A stretch of 42,044 nucleotides of DNA from Propionibacterium sp. (GCA_012517405.1 JAAYVB010000039.1:1-42044); one strand, 5' to 3'; positions 8,451 to 17,772 are shown, counted from the first letter of the stretch. The notes: generated from the sequence alone by a model not told the origin. Numbers and translations: made by a program.

Positions 8451-8624
8451 ACGCGGTTGCCCGTCACGGCGCAGCGCCGGTCATGGGAGACCAGAACCAC
8501 CACCACCTTGAAGGCCTGCTGGCCGTTCCGCGCCGGAGTTGACGCCGAATCAGTGATCGGCTGCCCCCAATGGTTGGGTCCCCACCGGCGAAAGACCCGG
8601 CCCGGCTTGCGGAACGACCGATGA

Positions 8625-9235
8625 GAGCGAGATCCCAGTCGACGCCTTCGCCAACAAGGTGGGCGACCGGGCCAAGGAGGTGTATGGGCTGGCCCAGGTA
8701 CTCGTGCTTGACCCCGCTGCCACGAGGGCATGCGCCGCCCAGGTCGGAGTACGGTTTCGCAGGGCCGGTGTGGACGATCCGGACGCACCAGCCGCATGTT
8801 CGCTTCGATGATCCAGACGACGCCCGCCGGCACCGCATCCTCAGGACGAGCACTCTGGGCACCCGCAAGGACTAAGGCCATCCAGCACCTCCTGGGGACG
8901 TGGCTCGCACCCAGGGCGCGACCCGAGCGGAGGACCCGTCCTGAGGGTGCGCCGACGCTTCGAGAGATTGGAGAACAGGCGCCTGGTCGAGTCAATCGCG
9001 GTGTCTGCCAACGGCGTCGCCAAGATCACCGAGCAGGAACTCCGCGACATTTTCGCGAGGGCTTCGCGGCCTGATCTGATGTGGACAGGCGCGCCGTGGA
9101 GGCGCTGCAGCGCCGGGTCGATGAACTCCAGGAGTCCGTGGAGCGAACCCAAGATCAGAACAGGGCCTCCAGGCAGATCGACGGCACCCAACTCGAAATA
9201 GAGGTGACGCGGCTCGATCTCGACGATCGCGACGG
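8625..9235 (+). pseudogene. Decayed unrecognised gene with coiled-coil end
   Basis: Coding-like pieces appear in successive plus-strand frames: FANKVGDRAKEVYGLAQVLV (from about 8645), then EYGFAGPVWTIRTHQPHVRF (about 8750-8810), then RLVESIAVSANGVAKITEQE (about 8980-9040), then a coiled coil ALQRRVDELQESVERTQDQN (about 9100-9160). They look like one gene with at least three frame changes. I do not know the family. The composition suggests a soluble protein with a coiled-coil tail. No start codon or ribosome site can be assigned, because the upstream end runs into the truncated response regulator. Confidence 0.5.
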
Positions 9236-9254
9236 GCGGTCGCGTGGTTGCTGA

Positions 9255-9437
9255 GCCCCGGGTGTTGCCCTGAACTACTGCGCGCGCGCCCGCGCGGACG
9301 GTCAATGCGACGCGAACAGCCACGTCCACGCCCCGCGCAGACACGACCACTGGTACATCCGCGACGACGGGCACCACGTCCATGAGCATCCGCACTATCC
9401 CGACAGCCATCACCAGCACGGCCACAAACACCAGTAG
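9255..9437 (+). pseudogene. His-rich C-terminal remnant
   Basis: From just after a stop at 9252-9254 to TAG at 9437 one plus frame reads about 60 residues with very strong G/C at third positions. It ends in a histidine-rich tail (DDGHHVHEHPHYPDSHHQHG). There is no start codon with a ribosome site. The opposite strand also has an open, hydrophobic-looking frame, but third-position bias favours the plus frame. A metal-binding role is possible from composition alone. It may be the 3' end of the preceding decayed gene or of a different lost gene. Confidence 0.4.
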
Positions 9438-9452
9438 GGGACCCCGCCCGGT

Positions 9453-10085
9453 TCAGGAGGTCGGGCGCGTCGGGTCGGACTCCGCCCGCTCACGTCGCGC
9501 CAGCACCGCGAACGGCACCGCCACCGCTTGGATTGCCGCGGAGACCACATAGGACGCCGGATAGCCCGACAGGTCGGCGACGCGGCCCAGCGCGGGCTGG
9601 GTCACCACGCCGCCGGCCGAGCCCATCAGCGAGTCGAACGACAACACGGTGGCCCGCTGCGCCGACGGAATGAGACCGTTCAGGAAGGCCTGCCGCACCG
9701 GGGTCGCGATCGCCGAAACGAGCGACCAGACCGCGACCAGGATCAACGCCGCCGCGAGCGAATCGACCAGCCCGAGGCCCAGCAGGACCAGCGCGCCCAC
9801 CGCGAACGCCACGATCAGGACGCTGGTCCGGCGGTGGAACAGCCGCGGCGTCCAGCGGGCGAGCAGGCCGCCCGTGATCTGTGCGGCGGCGACGAGGGCG
9901 GCGGCGAGGCCGGCGACGCTGTAGGCGTCCGGGCGTCCGTAGAGCTGAAGGAGGAACGGCTGCAGGGCGTAGAAGACGTAGATGCCGGTGCCCGCGGTGA
10001 ACGCGCCGGCGATCATGAGCCAGCGCACCGGCGGGGTGCGCAGGCCGCCTTCGACCGCCCCGGTGAGGACGGTCCGCACGGCGCC
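9453..10085 (-). pseudogene. MFS transporter, C-terminal half only
   Basis: About 210 residues with six membrane helices, beginning in the central loop (MRTVLTGAVEGGLRTPPVRW) and ending in a charged tail. Typical blocks are WLMIAGAFTAGTGIYVFYAL and the RQAFLNGLIPSAQRATVLSF loop found in one branch of actinobacterial MFS exporters. A whole MFS protein has 12 or more helices, so the first half is missing. Upstream of base 10,085 the frame stays open but loses membrane character and enters helicase DNA. The gene ends at the same scar that removes the helicase 5' end. It is not expected to function. Confidence 0.8.
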
Positions 10086-10099
10086 CAGCGGACGGGTGC

Positions 10100-11843
10100 C
10101 GGCGTCCGGGCGGACCTGGTGGCCGACACCCAGGAGGAGTTCGCCGAGATCGGCCTCGCGTCAGGCGAGGTGCGCGGCCTTCTGGTTCTCTCGGGACGCG
10201 CGGGCATCGACGAAACGGTGGGCGGCGTCCGCATCGTCGGTGAGCGTGACGCCCTGCGGGCGATCGCGGCCTTCGGTAGCCGGCTGACGTCCAGCCAGGT
10301 CGAGGCTGTGCTCGCGAGAGCCATGGTGTTCTTCACGCCCGCCAGCGCACCCGCGCCCGTGACGGCCACCGTGCCCGAGCCGGTGATTCCGTCCGGCCCG
10401 CGCGAGGTCGACCAGGACGCCCTGCTCAGCATCGAAGAGGTGGACGCCGCCCTGCTGGAGGGGGTACTCGCCCAGCCGATCGAGGAGTGGATGTCGTTCC
10501 TGCACCCGCGACAAGCCAAGTTGGTGCGCCGGTCGTTCGCGGGGCCGTCCCGGATCCGTGGGCCGGCCGGAACCGGCAAGACTGTCGTGGGTCTGCATCG
10601 CGCCGCACACCTGGCGCGGACGCGGCCCGGTCGCGTGCTCGTGACGACCCTCGTCCAGACGCTTCCCGTCGTGCTGTCCGAGTTGCTGCGCCGCTTCGCG
10701 CCGGACGTCGCCGCGCGGGTCGACTTCGTCGGCGTCCACGCGTTCGCGCGTGGGGTGCCCCAGGAGCGTGGCGTGACGTTTCGTCTCGACCCGACCCAGA
10801 GCGACGCGGCGTTCGCGCAAGCGTGGCTGCGCGTCGGCGTCCCCTCTGGCCTGGCGTTGGGGCGGCAGGACCAGCGCTACTGGGCCGACGAGATTCAGTA
10901 CGTGCTCAAGGGACGCGGCATCACGTCGTTCGAGGAGTACGCCGAACTGCCGCGGCAGGGTCGGCGTCACCCGCTCAGCGGGTCCGGGCGTCGGGACGTG
11001 TGGGCTCTGTACGAGGCCTACGACGCCGAACTGCGGAACCGAGGCGTCATCGACTACGCCGACCTGATCTTGCTCGCGGCCGCCGAACTGCGGCGCGAAC
11101 CCCCGTCGGACGCCTACGCGGCGGTGATCGTCGACGAGGCCCAAGACTTGTCGTGCGCGATGGTCAGGATGCTGCACTCGCTCGTGGGGGACGCGCCCGA
11201 CTGGCTCACGCTCATCGGCGACGGACAGCAGTCGATCTACCCGGGCGGCTACACGCTGGGCGAGGCGGGCCTCTCGGTGGCGGGTCGGGGGGCTGTGCTC
11301 GACATCAACTACCGCAACACGGCACAAATCGTGTCGTTCGCGCAACGGTTGGTGGACGGCGACGAGTACGCCGACATCGAGGGTGTGGTCGCGCGGGGTG
11401 ACGTGCCGTCCAGCGTCCCGCGCACTGGGGTCGAGCCGGTGGTGACCACGTTCACCGACACGCGGGCGCTGGAGCGGGCGATGGTCGAGCGGGTGCGGCG
11501 GGTGACCTGCGAGATCGGCACCGGCCTCGGCGACGTCGCGGTGCTCTGCCTCACCCGAAGAGCGGTGGACGCCGTCGCGCGGGCGCTGTCGGCTGCCGGC
11601 CTGCCGGTGCTGAGGCTGGAAGAGTATGACGGCGTCCCGAGCGAGGCCGTGAAGGTCGGCACCATCAAGCGGGCCAAGGGGTTGGAGTTCAAACAGGTGC
11701 TGATTCCCGATGTGTGGCGTTCGCACACCATGGTCGCGCGGCAGATGGACGACACCGAACGCGAACGATGGGAGTTGACCCGACGCGAGCTCTACGTCGC
11801 CATGACCCGCGCCCGCGACGGCCTGTGGGTGGCGTTGAGCTGA
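10100..11843 (+). pseudogene. UvrD/Rep-family SF1 helicase, 5' end lost
   Basis: About 580 residues of a superfamily 1 helicase with all ATPase motifs: GPAGTGKTVVGLHRAAHL (Walker A, base about 10,560), AAVIVDEAQDL (Walker B), LTLIGDGQQSIYPGG (motif III), INYRNTAQIV (IV), GTIKRAKGLEFKQV (V) and ELYVAMTRARDGLWV (VI). The frame is open leftwards into antisense MFS DNA. Real helicase-like sequence begins near 10,100 (ADTQEEFAEIGLASGEVRGL), so the N-terminal module, often a nuclease-related domain in this family, is missing. Possible internal starts exist at about 10,119 (GTG) and 10,323 (ATG), so a shorter ATPase could still be made. DNA unwinding is known for the family. Confidence 0.75.
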
Positions 11844-12077
11844 CCTCGCCTGGACGGCGACCCATGGCCAGCGTGGCCGCTGGAGCGTCCGTGCAGGAAG
11901 CGTCTCGGCTGCCCGGCTTGGCCTTCAGTTCAGCAACACCCTCGACTTGCAGAGTTATCGAGCCGGTGGGGCGACGGATGGCATTCCTGCGGGGGCCTGG
12001 CTGAACCTGTCGCTGGTCGTCGTGGGCGTCGTGGTGATCCTGCTCGTGGCAGCGTCGCGGTCCCCGGCTTCCCGCGA
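11844..12077. other. Intergenic region with a lone hydrophobic segment
   Basis: No complete gene in 234 bases. One plus frame at about 11,998-12,070 reads LNLSLVVVGVVVILLVAASR, a single membrane helix with no start or ribosome site. It may be the tail of a lost membrane protein. Confidence 0.3.
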
Positions 12078-12779
12078 TCAGCACTGCTGTGGGTTGGCGG
12101 GGAGTCGCAGCAGCCGCCAGCCGATCCAGCCGAACCAGAAGGGCAGGAGGAGGCCGTAGAGCAGGTACGCGGGGCCGATCATTGCTCGGAGTGCCTCGGA
12201 CGCCATGCCGAGAACTCCGATCACGGCCCCGACGACCGCCAGCGCCCTCCCGAACGTCGATCGGGCCATGATCAGGGACAACGTCAGGATCGCCGCGGCC
12301 GTCAGGACGCCGGCCCAGGGCATCGCGTTGGCGGTGGCAATGAGGGCATTCGCCGCGCTGACCAGACCGGCGCGCTCGGCGTCCGAGCCGGCCACCTGGT
12401 AGGCGTCGGCCAGCAGGATCAGCCCGCCGTGCAGGGACTGGGGGCTGCTGCCGACCGCGAGGGCGACGACCTCGGAAGCGGCCCCGAACAGGCCGCCGAT
12501 CAGGGCCACCCCCTTGCGGACCCCTGCCAGGGCGACGGCGGCGGCGGCGAACACGACCAGTGCGGGAACGGCCAAACCGACGAAGCACACCAGCTGGACC
12601 AGGTACACCACCCGGTTGGCGGCGATGTACTCCAGCAGTGCGCGTCCCTCGGTCGGCGGCACCGGCGCGGAGAACACCAACGAGACCGGCACCAACACCA
12701 TCACGACGTACACCCCCGCCGCGATGCCGCCGAGCCGATACAGGGGCTGCCACGAAAGATCCGGGAGTTCGGATGCCAT
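12078..12779 (-). CDS. DUF4386-like membrane protein
   Basis: 233 residues, ATG at 12,779, with no strong ribosome site. About six hydrophobic segments are visible (for example GGIAAGVYVVMVLVPVSLVF, LVQLVCFVGLAVPALVVFAA and LLYGLLLPFWFGWIGWRLLR). The motif LHGGLILLADAYQVAG in the third segment and the overall layout resemble DUF4386 and related integral membrane proteins of unknown function. The protein is complete, with a short polar N-terminus and no signal peptide. It lies between the truncated helicase and a TetR remnant and is transcribed away from the latter. The assignment is from general resemblance. Confidence 0.6.
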   Translation of the reverse strand: MASELPDLSWQPLYRLGGIAAGVYVVMVLVPVSLVFSAPVPPTEGRALLEYIAANRVVYLVQLVCFVGLAVPALVVFAAAAVALAGVRKGVALIGGLFGAASEVVALAVGSSPQSLHGGLILLADAYQVAGSDAERAGLVSAANALIATANAMPWAGVLTAAAILTLSLIMARSTFGRALAVVGAVIGVLGMASEALRAMIGPAYLLYGLLLPFWFGWIGWRLLRLPANPQQC

Positions 12780-12957
12780 GGAACGAACCTACCGCTACGG
12801 CCAGTTACTCGATCGTAGCGGGACGTGGGAACGCTCTTCGGGGGAGGCGTCGGCGGCTCGCCAATGAGTCTGGCGTCCGGGGGTGATGCGACGTCTCTCG
12901 CGGTGACAGCCTCCGGTGCATGCAATTCAGGCAGTGCGGCAATTCAGGATGTTGGGT

Positions 12958-13273
12958 TGTCGTTGGGTGCCCGAGCTCTTCGCCCGGCTCTCGACCGAGG
13001 CGTCCGCCCCGGAACACCCCGCCCACGACTACTTCCGTCAACGCTACGACCAGCTTCGCCAAGATCGCCGGAGCCATCCGCTCCGGCCACCTGCGTCCCG
13101 ACCTCGTCCCCGAGGACGCCGCCCTTCGCCTCACGGCCCTCATGGACGGTCTGCAGACCCAGTGGCTCTTCGACCGCTCGATCGACATGGCCGCCAGCCT
13201 GCAGCACGTCGTCGACGACTGGCTGACGCCCTCGGGCCGGGTCGCCTACGAAACGGTCGCGGTCACGGCGTGA
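12958..13273 (+). pseudogene. TetR-family regulator, C-terminal remnant
   Basis: Two frames carry parts of a TetR ligand-binding domain. Frame 1 reads ELFARLSTEASAPEHPAHDY and on to RQRYDQLR up to about 13,055; frame 2 then reads FAKIAGAIRSGHLRPDLVPE and ends in QHVVDDWLTPSGRVAYETVA at 13,273. The join needs a frameshift at about 13,050-13,058. The N-terminal helix-turn-helix is absent, since upstream DNA belongs to the divergent membrane-protein gene. It cannot bind DNA. It lies 90 bases before the YhgE operon, which has its own intact TetR gene at the far end, so this may be a replaced older regulator. Confidence 0.8.
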
Positions 13274-13361
13274 ACGACGGGCGCCCACGGCCGTCAACGA
13301 TGATCCGCGACCGGCAAGAGGGGCCACCTCGCCTCTCCTCCCGATCGTGCTAATCTAGTTT

Positions 13362-13380
13362 TATAATGACCAGTCAGTCT
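13362..13380 (+). promoter_or_regulatory. -10-like TATAAT and TetR-type dyad at the operon start
   Basis: TATAAT (13,362-13,367) overlaps the ATG at 13,366 and runs into TGAC-CA-GTCA (13,367-13,376), then GTCT. TGAC..GTCA dyads of this kind are typical operators for TetR/AcrR regulators. The perfect -10 hexamer sits on the start codon, and no -35 is seen at the right distance. If it is used, translation must begin at a later codon. Otherwise it is only part of the operator. Confidence 0.5.
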
Positions 13381-14166
13381 AAAAAGATCCTGGGACGCCG
13401 TCCGCGCGACACCGACGAAGCGCCGCTGCCGGATGATTCGCCGACCGGCGCCGCCGAGTCCAGCGCGGGGTCGAGCGACCAGGGGGCGTCCGGGGTTGCG
13501 GTCGTGGCGCGCAATCTGCACCTGACGGGCAAGCGCGGCCCGGTCTACGGGCCGATCGACCTCACCGTGCGGACCGGCGAGTTGCTGTTGGTGACCGGTC
13601 CCGCCGGTTCGGGCCGGACCGCGTTGCTGCTCACCCTGGCCGGGCGGCTACGGCCGTCGCCGGGCTCCGAGCTCACCGTGCTGGGCCACCGGCTGCCCCG
13701 GCGGGCGCGGGCGGTCCAGCATCGCTCGTCGGCGGTCGGGTTCGCCGGCCTGGACGATCTGGACGAGGAGGTCTCGGTCGCCGCCGCCGTCCGGGAGCGG
13801 GAGGCCTGGCTGGCGCCGTGGTACCGGATCGTCCGGCGTCCCGACGACGCGCATGTGGCGCTGGTGTGCGGCCGGGTCTTCGGGGACAGGCCCGTGCCGA
13901 CCGCACGACAGGTGGTGCACAGCCTGGACGAGGCGTCCAACCTAATGCTCCGGATCTCCCTGGCGATGCTCGGCAACCCGAGCCTGCTCGTGATCGACGA
14001 CCTCGACCAGCTCCGCGACTCCGGCAGTCGCGTCGAGGTCTGGGAGAGCCTGCGGCGGCTCTCGGCGCGGGACGGCGTCACGGTGCTGGTCGCGTCGTCG
14101 ACGGCGCGGGAGATCGCCCAGCTCGGCTGGGAGACCCTGCCCCAACACGTCCGCCTCGTCCCCTGA
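13366..14166 (+). CDS. ABC-type ATP-binding protein, partner of YhgE
   Basis: 266 residues. Residues 1-42 are polar and disordered; the nucleotide-binding fold follows. The phosphate loop is GPAGSGRTALLL (78-89), where the invariant Lys is Arg. There is no LSGGQ motif; its place holds SLDEASNLMLRISLAML. Walker B reads LLVIDDLDQLRD with Asp instead of the catalytic Glu. Weak or altered ATPase activity is therefore likely. It is the first gene of an operon with the YhgE/Pip protein 39 bases downstream, and I recall similar ATPase-YhgE pairs in other actinobacteria. The start at 13,366 lacks a ribosome site and overlaps TATAAT. An internal GTG at about 13,504, just before the ABC domain, is a possible true start. 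Confidence 0.75.
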   Translation: MTSQSKKILGRRPRDTDEAPLPDDSPTGAAESSAGSSDQGASGVAVVARNLHLTGKRGPVYGPIDLTVRTGELLLVTGPAGSGRTALLLTLAGRLRPSPGSELTVLGHRLPRRARAVQHRSSAVGFAGLDDLDEEVSVAAAVREREAWLAPWYRIVRRPDDAHVALVCGRVFGDRPVPTARQVVHSLDEASNLMLRISLAMLGNPSLLVIDDLDQLRDSGSRVEVWESLRRLSARDGVTVLVASSTAREIAQLGWETLPQHVRLVP

Positions 14167-14205
14167 ACACCCCTGCCAACCACCGACCGAAACGACTCAT
14201 CTGCG

Positions 14206-17148
14206 ATGTTTGCCTGGACCTCCCACGGAACCGAACTGGCGCGTTTCCGGCGCCAACCCATCACCCGCGCGGCCGTTGCCGTCATGCTGCTCATCCCGCT
14301 GCTGTACGGCGCCATGTACGTCTGGGCGTTCTGGGATCCGACCACCCACATGAACGAACTCCCGGTCGCCCTCGTCAACCGGGACGTGCCCAACGCCGAC
14401 GGTGACGGCACCGTTCAGCACTACGGGCAGGACGTGGTCGACGAGTTGGTCGATGGCGACGAGATCGGCTGGCACCAGGTGGACGCCGCCACCGCGGCCG
14501 CCGGCGTGAACGCCGGCACGTACTACTTCAGCGTCACCATCCCCGCGGACTTCTCGGCTCGAATCAACTCCCTGGGCGGCGACGACCCGAGCGCGGCGTC
14601 CATCAACGTCACCTACGACGACACGAACTCCTTCCTCGCCTCGACCCTCGGCAAGTCGGCCATGTTGCAGGTGCAGACGGCGGTCCGCGAGAAGGTCAGC
14701 CAGACGGCCGTCGACACCCTGCTGGTCGGGGTGGGGGACGCCCGCGACGGCTTCAACACGGCCTCCGACGGCGCGTTCACGTTGCGCGACGGCCTGACCG
14801 ACGCGGGCAACGGCGCAGACCGGCTGAACGTCGGCGCCCAGCAACTGGCCGAGGGCGCGGCCAAGCTCGCCGGCGGGTCGAGCAGCCTGGCCGCCGGGGC
14901 CGCGGAGGCGGCGGCCGGCACCCAACCCCTCGCGGACGGCGTCGGCCAACTCGACAGCGGGGCCGCCCAGCTGGCGACCGGGCTCGACGCCCTGAACACC
15001 TCGATGCCGGCGCTGACCGGCGGGCTGACCCAGCTCCAGCAGGGCACGAAGACCGCCGGCGTCGGCGCCGACCAGCTTTCCGACGGCACGGCGACCTACC
15101 TCGCCGGCGTCCAGAAGGCCGGCAGCGGCGCCCAGTCGCTCGCCGCGGGCGCCGCCAACCTCACCGCCCTGCAGCAGGGGCTGGCCCAGGCCGCCGACGC
15201 GAGCACCGGAGCCCCGGCGCTCGCGGCAGGGGTGAAGACCATGACGTCCTCCCTCGGCGCGCTCGCCACCGGCGCCGGGCAGTACGCCACCGGGGCCACG
15301 GCGTTCGCCGCGGGGGCCGGCGAGGTCGCCGGCGGCGCCGAGAGCTGGCGCTCGCAGGTGTACGCCGCCACCGGCGGCGACGGCAGCAGCGGCACCGCCC
15401 AGACCAACCTGGTGACCGCGACGAAACAGCTCGCGGACGCCGCAGGGCAGCTCGCCGATGCGACCAGTTCCAGCTCCGACCTCGGCAAGGCCACCACCGG
15501 CCTGGCCGGCGGGGCTTCCGACCTCGCGTCCGGGCTGGGCGACATCGACTCCGAGTACCTCGCAGTCGCCCAGCAGGCCCTCGCCGACGGCGACTACGCG
15601 AAGGCCGCGACCTACCTCAGCCGCGCGCGCACCGGCGTCCAGAATGCCGAGGGCACCGCCACCGGGCTGGCCGGGTACGCCGCCGGCGTCAAAGACGGCC
15701 TGCTCGGCGACGACGGCGTCCACCACGGCGCGGCGACGCTCGCCGCCGGGGCCGGCTCCCTGAAGTCGGCCTGGAGCTCGATCAACGCCGCGGTCGGCCC
15801 GGACAGCCGGATCGGCCAGGGCGTCTCCGCCCTGGACGCCGGGCAGCGGACCCTCACCGACAGCGCCCAACAGCTCACGGCCGGCGCCGCGCAACTCGCC
15901 GATCCGGCCACCGCGGCGCAGGCCCAGCAGCTCACCACGGGCGCCGACAAGCTCGCCGACGCCCTCACCACGATGAGCGCCGGGGCGTCCAACACCGCGA
16001 CCGGCATCCCGGCCCTGCAGGCCGGCGCCGCCCAACTGGCGGCCGGCTTCACCAGCACCGCCCCCGACTCCCCCGGCCTGGTGCTGGGCGCCCAGCAACT
16101 GCACACCGGCGCGAGCAGTCTCGCCGCCGGCCTCGATTCGCTCACCGCCGGCGCCGGCACCGCCGCGGACGGCGCCACTCAGGTGGCCGACGGCGTCGCC
16201 GCGCTGGACGCCGGGGCAGCCGGCCTGCACTCCGGCACACAGACGCTGAACGCCAAGGTGCCCGCCCTAGTCACCGGGGTGAAGCAGATCGACAGCGGAG
16301 CCCGACAGCTCGCCACGGGAACCCGGCAGGTGGCGGACGGTACGGCTGATCTCGCAGCCAACACCCCCGCCCTGGCGTCCGGCCTCACGGAGGCCCGGGA
16401 CGGCGCCGCCACGCTCGGCGACAAGCTCGCCGACGGTGCCCAGCAGATCCCGCAGGACGACGGAACCGAACGAACCGCCCGCGCCGACGCGGTCTCCAGC
16501 CCGGTGACGGTCGACTCCGCCCACACGTGGGCGGCCGACTCCTGGGGCGAGGGCTTCGCGCCGTTCTTCATCTCGCTGGCCCTGTGGGTGGGCGCCCTGA
16601 TCACGTGGCTGCTGCTGCGCCCGCTGCAGACCCGCGCGCTGATGACCTCGGTCAACGGCTTCCGGATGGCCTGGGGGTCGCTCAACTCCGCGCTGCTGCT
16701 CTCGGTCGGCCAGGTGTTGATCATGCTCAGCGTGATGCACTTCGCGATCGGGCTCAATCCGAAGAACGTGGCCGCGACCGTGCTGTTCACCCTCGTGACC
16801 GCGGCGGCGTTCTTCGCCCTGCAGCAGTTCTTCCAGGTGACCCTCGGCTCCGCCGTGGGCAAGGTGGTGATCATTGTGCTGCTGATGGTGCAACTGGCCT
16901 CGGCAGGCGGCACCTACCCCATTCAGACCACGCCGTCCTTCCTGCAGGCGATCAACCCGTACATGCCGATGACCTACGTGGTGAACGGCCTACGGGAGGC
17001 GATCACCGGAGGCATCGAGGCCCGGTTCTGGATCGCCCTCGCCGTCTTGATCGGTATCTTCGTCGTGTCGCTCGCGGGCACGTCGATCGCCGCGTCGCGC
17101 AAACGGATGTGGTCGATTTCCCGGCTGCACCCGGCACTGAGCATCTAG
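14206..17148 (+). CDS. YhgE/Pip-domain membrane protein
   Basis: 980 residues. The N-terminus (RAAVAVMLLIPLLYGAMYVW, residues 22-41) is the first membrane helix, followed by the typical VALVNRDVPNADGDG block of the YhgE/Pip family. Residues about 190-760 are a long extracytoplasmic region of repeated LAxGAxxLAxG units, which form an alpha-helical stalk in relatives. The C-terminal 220 residues contain six helices of the ABC-2 membrane type (FISLALWVGALITWLLLRPL onward). Relatives are the phage-infection protein Pip and YhgE, which contribute to cell-envelope functions; the substrate is unknown. The protein is longer than many relatives because of the stalk. It lies between the ATPase gene and a TetR gene in one operon. 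Confidence 0.9.
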   Translation: MFAWTSHGTELARFRRQPITRAAVAVMLLIPLLYGAMYVWAFWDPTTHMNELPVALVNRDVPNADGDGTVQHYGQDVVDELVDGDEIGWHQVDAATAAAGVNAGTYYFSVTIPADFSARINSLGGDDPSAASINVTYDDTNSFLASTLGKSAMLQVQTAVREKVSQTAVDTLLVGVGDARDGFNTASDGAFTLRDGLTDAGNGADRLNVGAQQLAEGAAKLAGGSSSLAAGAAEAAAGTQPLADGVGQLDSGAAQLATGLDALNTSMPALTGGLTQLQQGTKTAGVGADQLSDGTATYLAGVQKAGSGAQSLAAGAANLTALQQGLAQAADASTGAPALAAGVKTMTSSLGALATGAGQYATGATAFAAGAGEVAGGAESWRSQVYAATGGDGSSGTAQTNLVTATKQLADAAGQLADATSSSSDLGKATTGLAGGASDLASGLGDIDSEYLAVAQQALADGDYAKAATYLSRARTGVQNAEGTATGLAGYAAGVKDGLLGDDGVHHGAATLAAGAGSLKSAWSSINAAVGPDSRIGQGVSALDAGQRTLTDSAQQLTAGAAQLADPATAAQAQQLTTGADKLADALTTMSAGASNTATGIPALQAGAAQLAAGFTSTAPDSPGLVLGAQQLHTGASSLAAGLDSLTAGAGTAADGATQVADGVAALDAGAAGLHSGTQTLNAKVPALVTGVKQIDSGARQLATGTRQVADGTADLAANTPALASGLTEARDGAATLGDKLADGAQQIPQDDGTERTARADAVSSPVTVDSAHTWAADSWGEGFAPFFISLALWVGALITWLLLRPLQTRALMTSVNGFRMAWGSLNSALLLSVGQVLIMLSVMHFAIGLNPKNVAATVLFTLVTAAAFFALQQFFQVTLGSAVGKVVIIVLLMVQLASAGGTYPIQTTPSFLQAINPYMPMTYVVNGLREAITGGIEARFWIALAVLIGIFVVSLAGTSIAASRKRMWSISRLHPALSI

Positions 17149-17160
17149 AGCGGAGAAGCC

Positions 17161-17772
17161 ATGGCCGGTCACCCGGACCCCCCGGCGGCGACCGCCGGCC
17201 AGGTGGCCCGCCGGACGCGCACCCGGGGCCTGATCGTCGCCGCGGCCACCGCGCTGTTCGCCGCGAGGGGGGTGACCTCCACGTCGATCGACGACATCGC
17301 CGACCGGGCCGGCATCGCCAAGGGCAGCGTCTACTACAACTTCGGCTCCAAGGCCGGGCTCGTGGAAGCCGTGCTCAGCGAGCACACACACCTCCTCGAC
17401 GAGATGCTCGAGGAGTCGACCCGAGGCCTCACCGGGGACGCCCGCCGGGCGGCGGTGGTCACCGTCCTGCTCCGCGCCGTCCAGGACCACTCGGACGCCG
17501 CCCGGGTCATGGTGGCCGAGATGTTCCGCACCGAGCGGTCGTGGCGGGAGAGCACCCAGCAGTGGCGCGCGATCATCCACCTCCGCCTGGTCGACGACTT
17601 CCTGGCCGAGCGTCCCGACGGCTCCCAGGCGCTGGCCTCGGCGCAGGCCGCGGCGATCACCGGCGCCGCCCTGACCGCCGGCCTCGACTGGCTGGCCTTC
17701 AATCCCGATGAGCCCTTCGAACGCGTGCGAGACGCCGTGCTGGCGTCGCTCGGGCTGCCGGTTCGCGGGTAG
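17161..17772 (+). CDS. TetR/AcrR-family transcriptional regulator
   Basis: 203 residues, ATG at 17,161 only 12 bases after the YhgE stop, with a GGAGAAG ribosome site. Residues about 17-63 are the TetR DNA-binding domain: LIVAAATALFAARGVTSTSI, DDIADRAGIAKGSVYYNFGS and KAGLVEAVL. The rest is a helical ligand-binding domain. It is the third gene of the ATPase-YhgE operon and most likely represses it through the TGAC-CA-GTCA dyad at 13,367. The inducer is unknown. It is intact, unlike the TetR remnant upstream of the operon. Confidence 0.92.
   Translation: MAGHPDPPAATAGQVARRTRTRGLIVAAATALFAARGVTSTSIDDIADRAGIAKGSVYYNFGSKAGLVEAVLSEHTHLLDEMLEESTRGLTGDARRAAVVTVLLRAVQDHSDAARVMVAEMFRTERSWRESTQQWRAIIHLRLVDDFLAERPDGSQALASAQAAAITGAALTAGLDWLAFNPDEPFERVRDAVLASLGLPVRG

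Noticed and set aside
8841..9431. Hydrophobic-looking minus-strand frame (MFVAVLVMAVGIVRML...)
   Set aside because: It is the complement of the His-rich plus frame, which has the stronger third-position GC bias; it also crosses unrelated remnants.
10161..11726. 521-residue open frame antisense to the helicase
   Set aside because: Arg/His/Gln-rich shadow; the plus frame contains all SF1 helicase motifs.
14197..16230. 677-residue open frame antisense to the YhgE gene
   Set aside because: Composition is Gly/Arg/Val repeats mirroring the LAxG repeats on the other strand; the plus frame has all family motifs.
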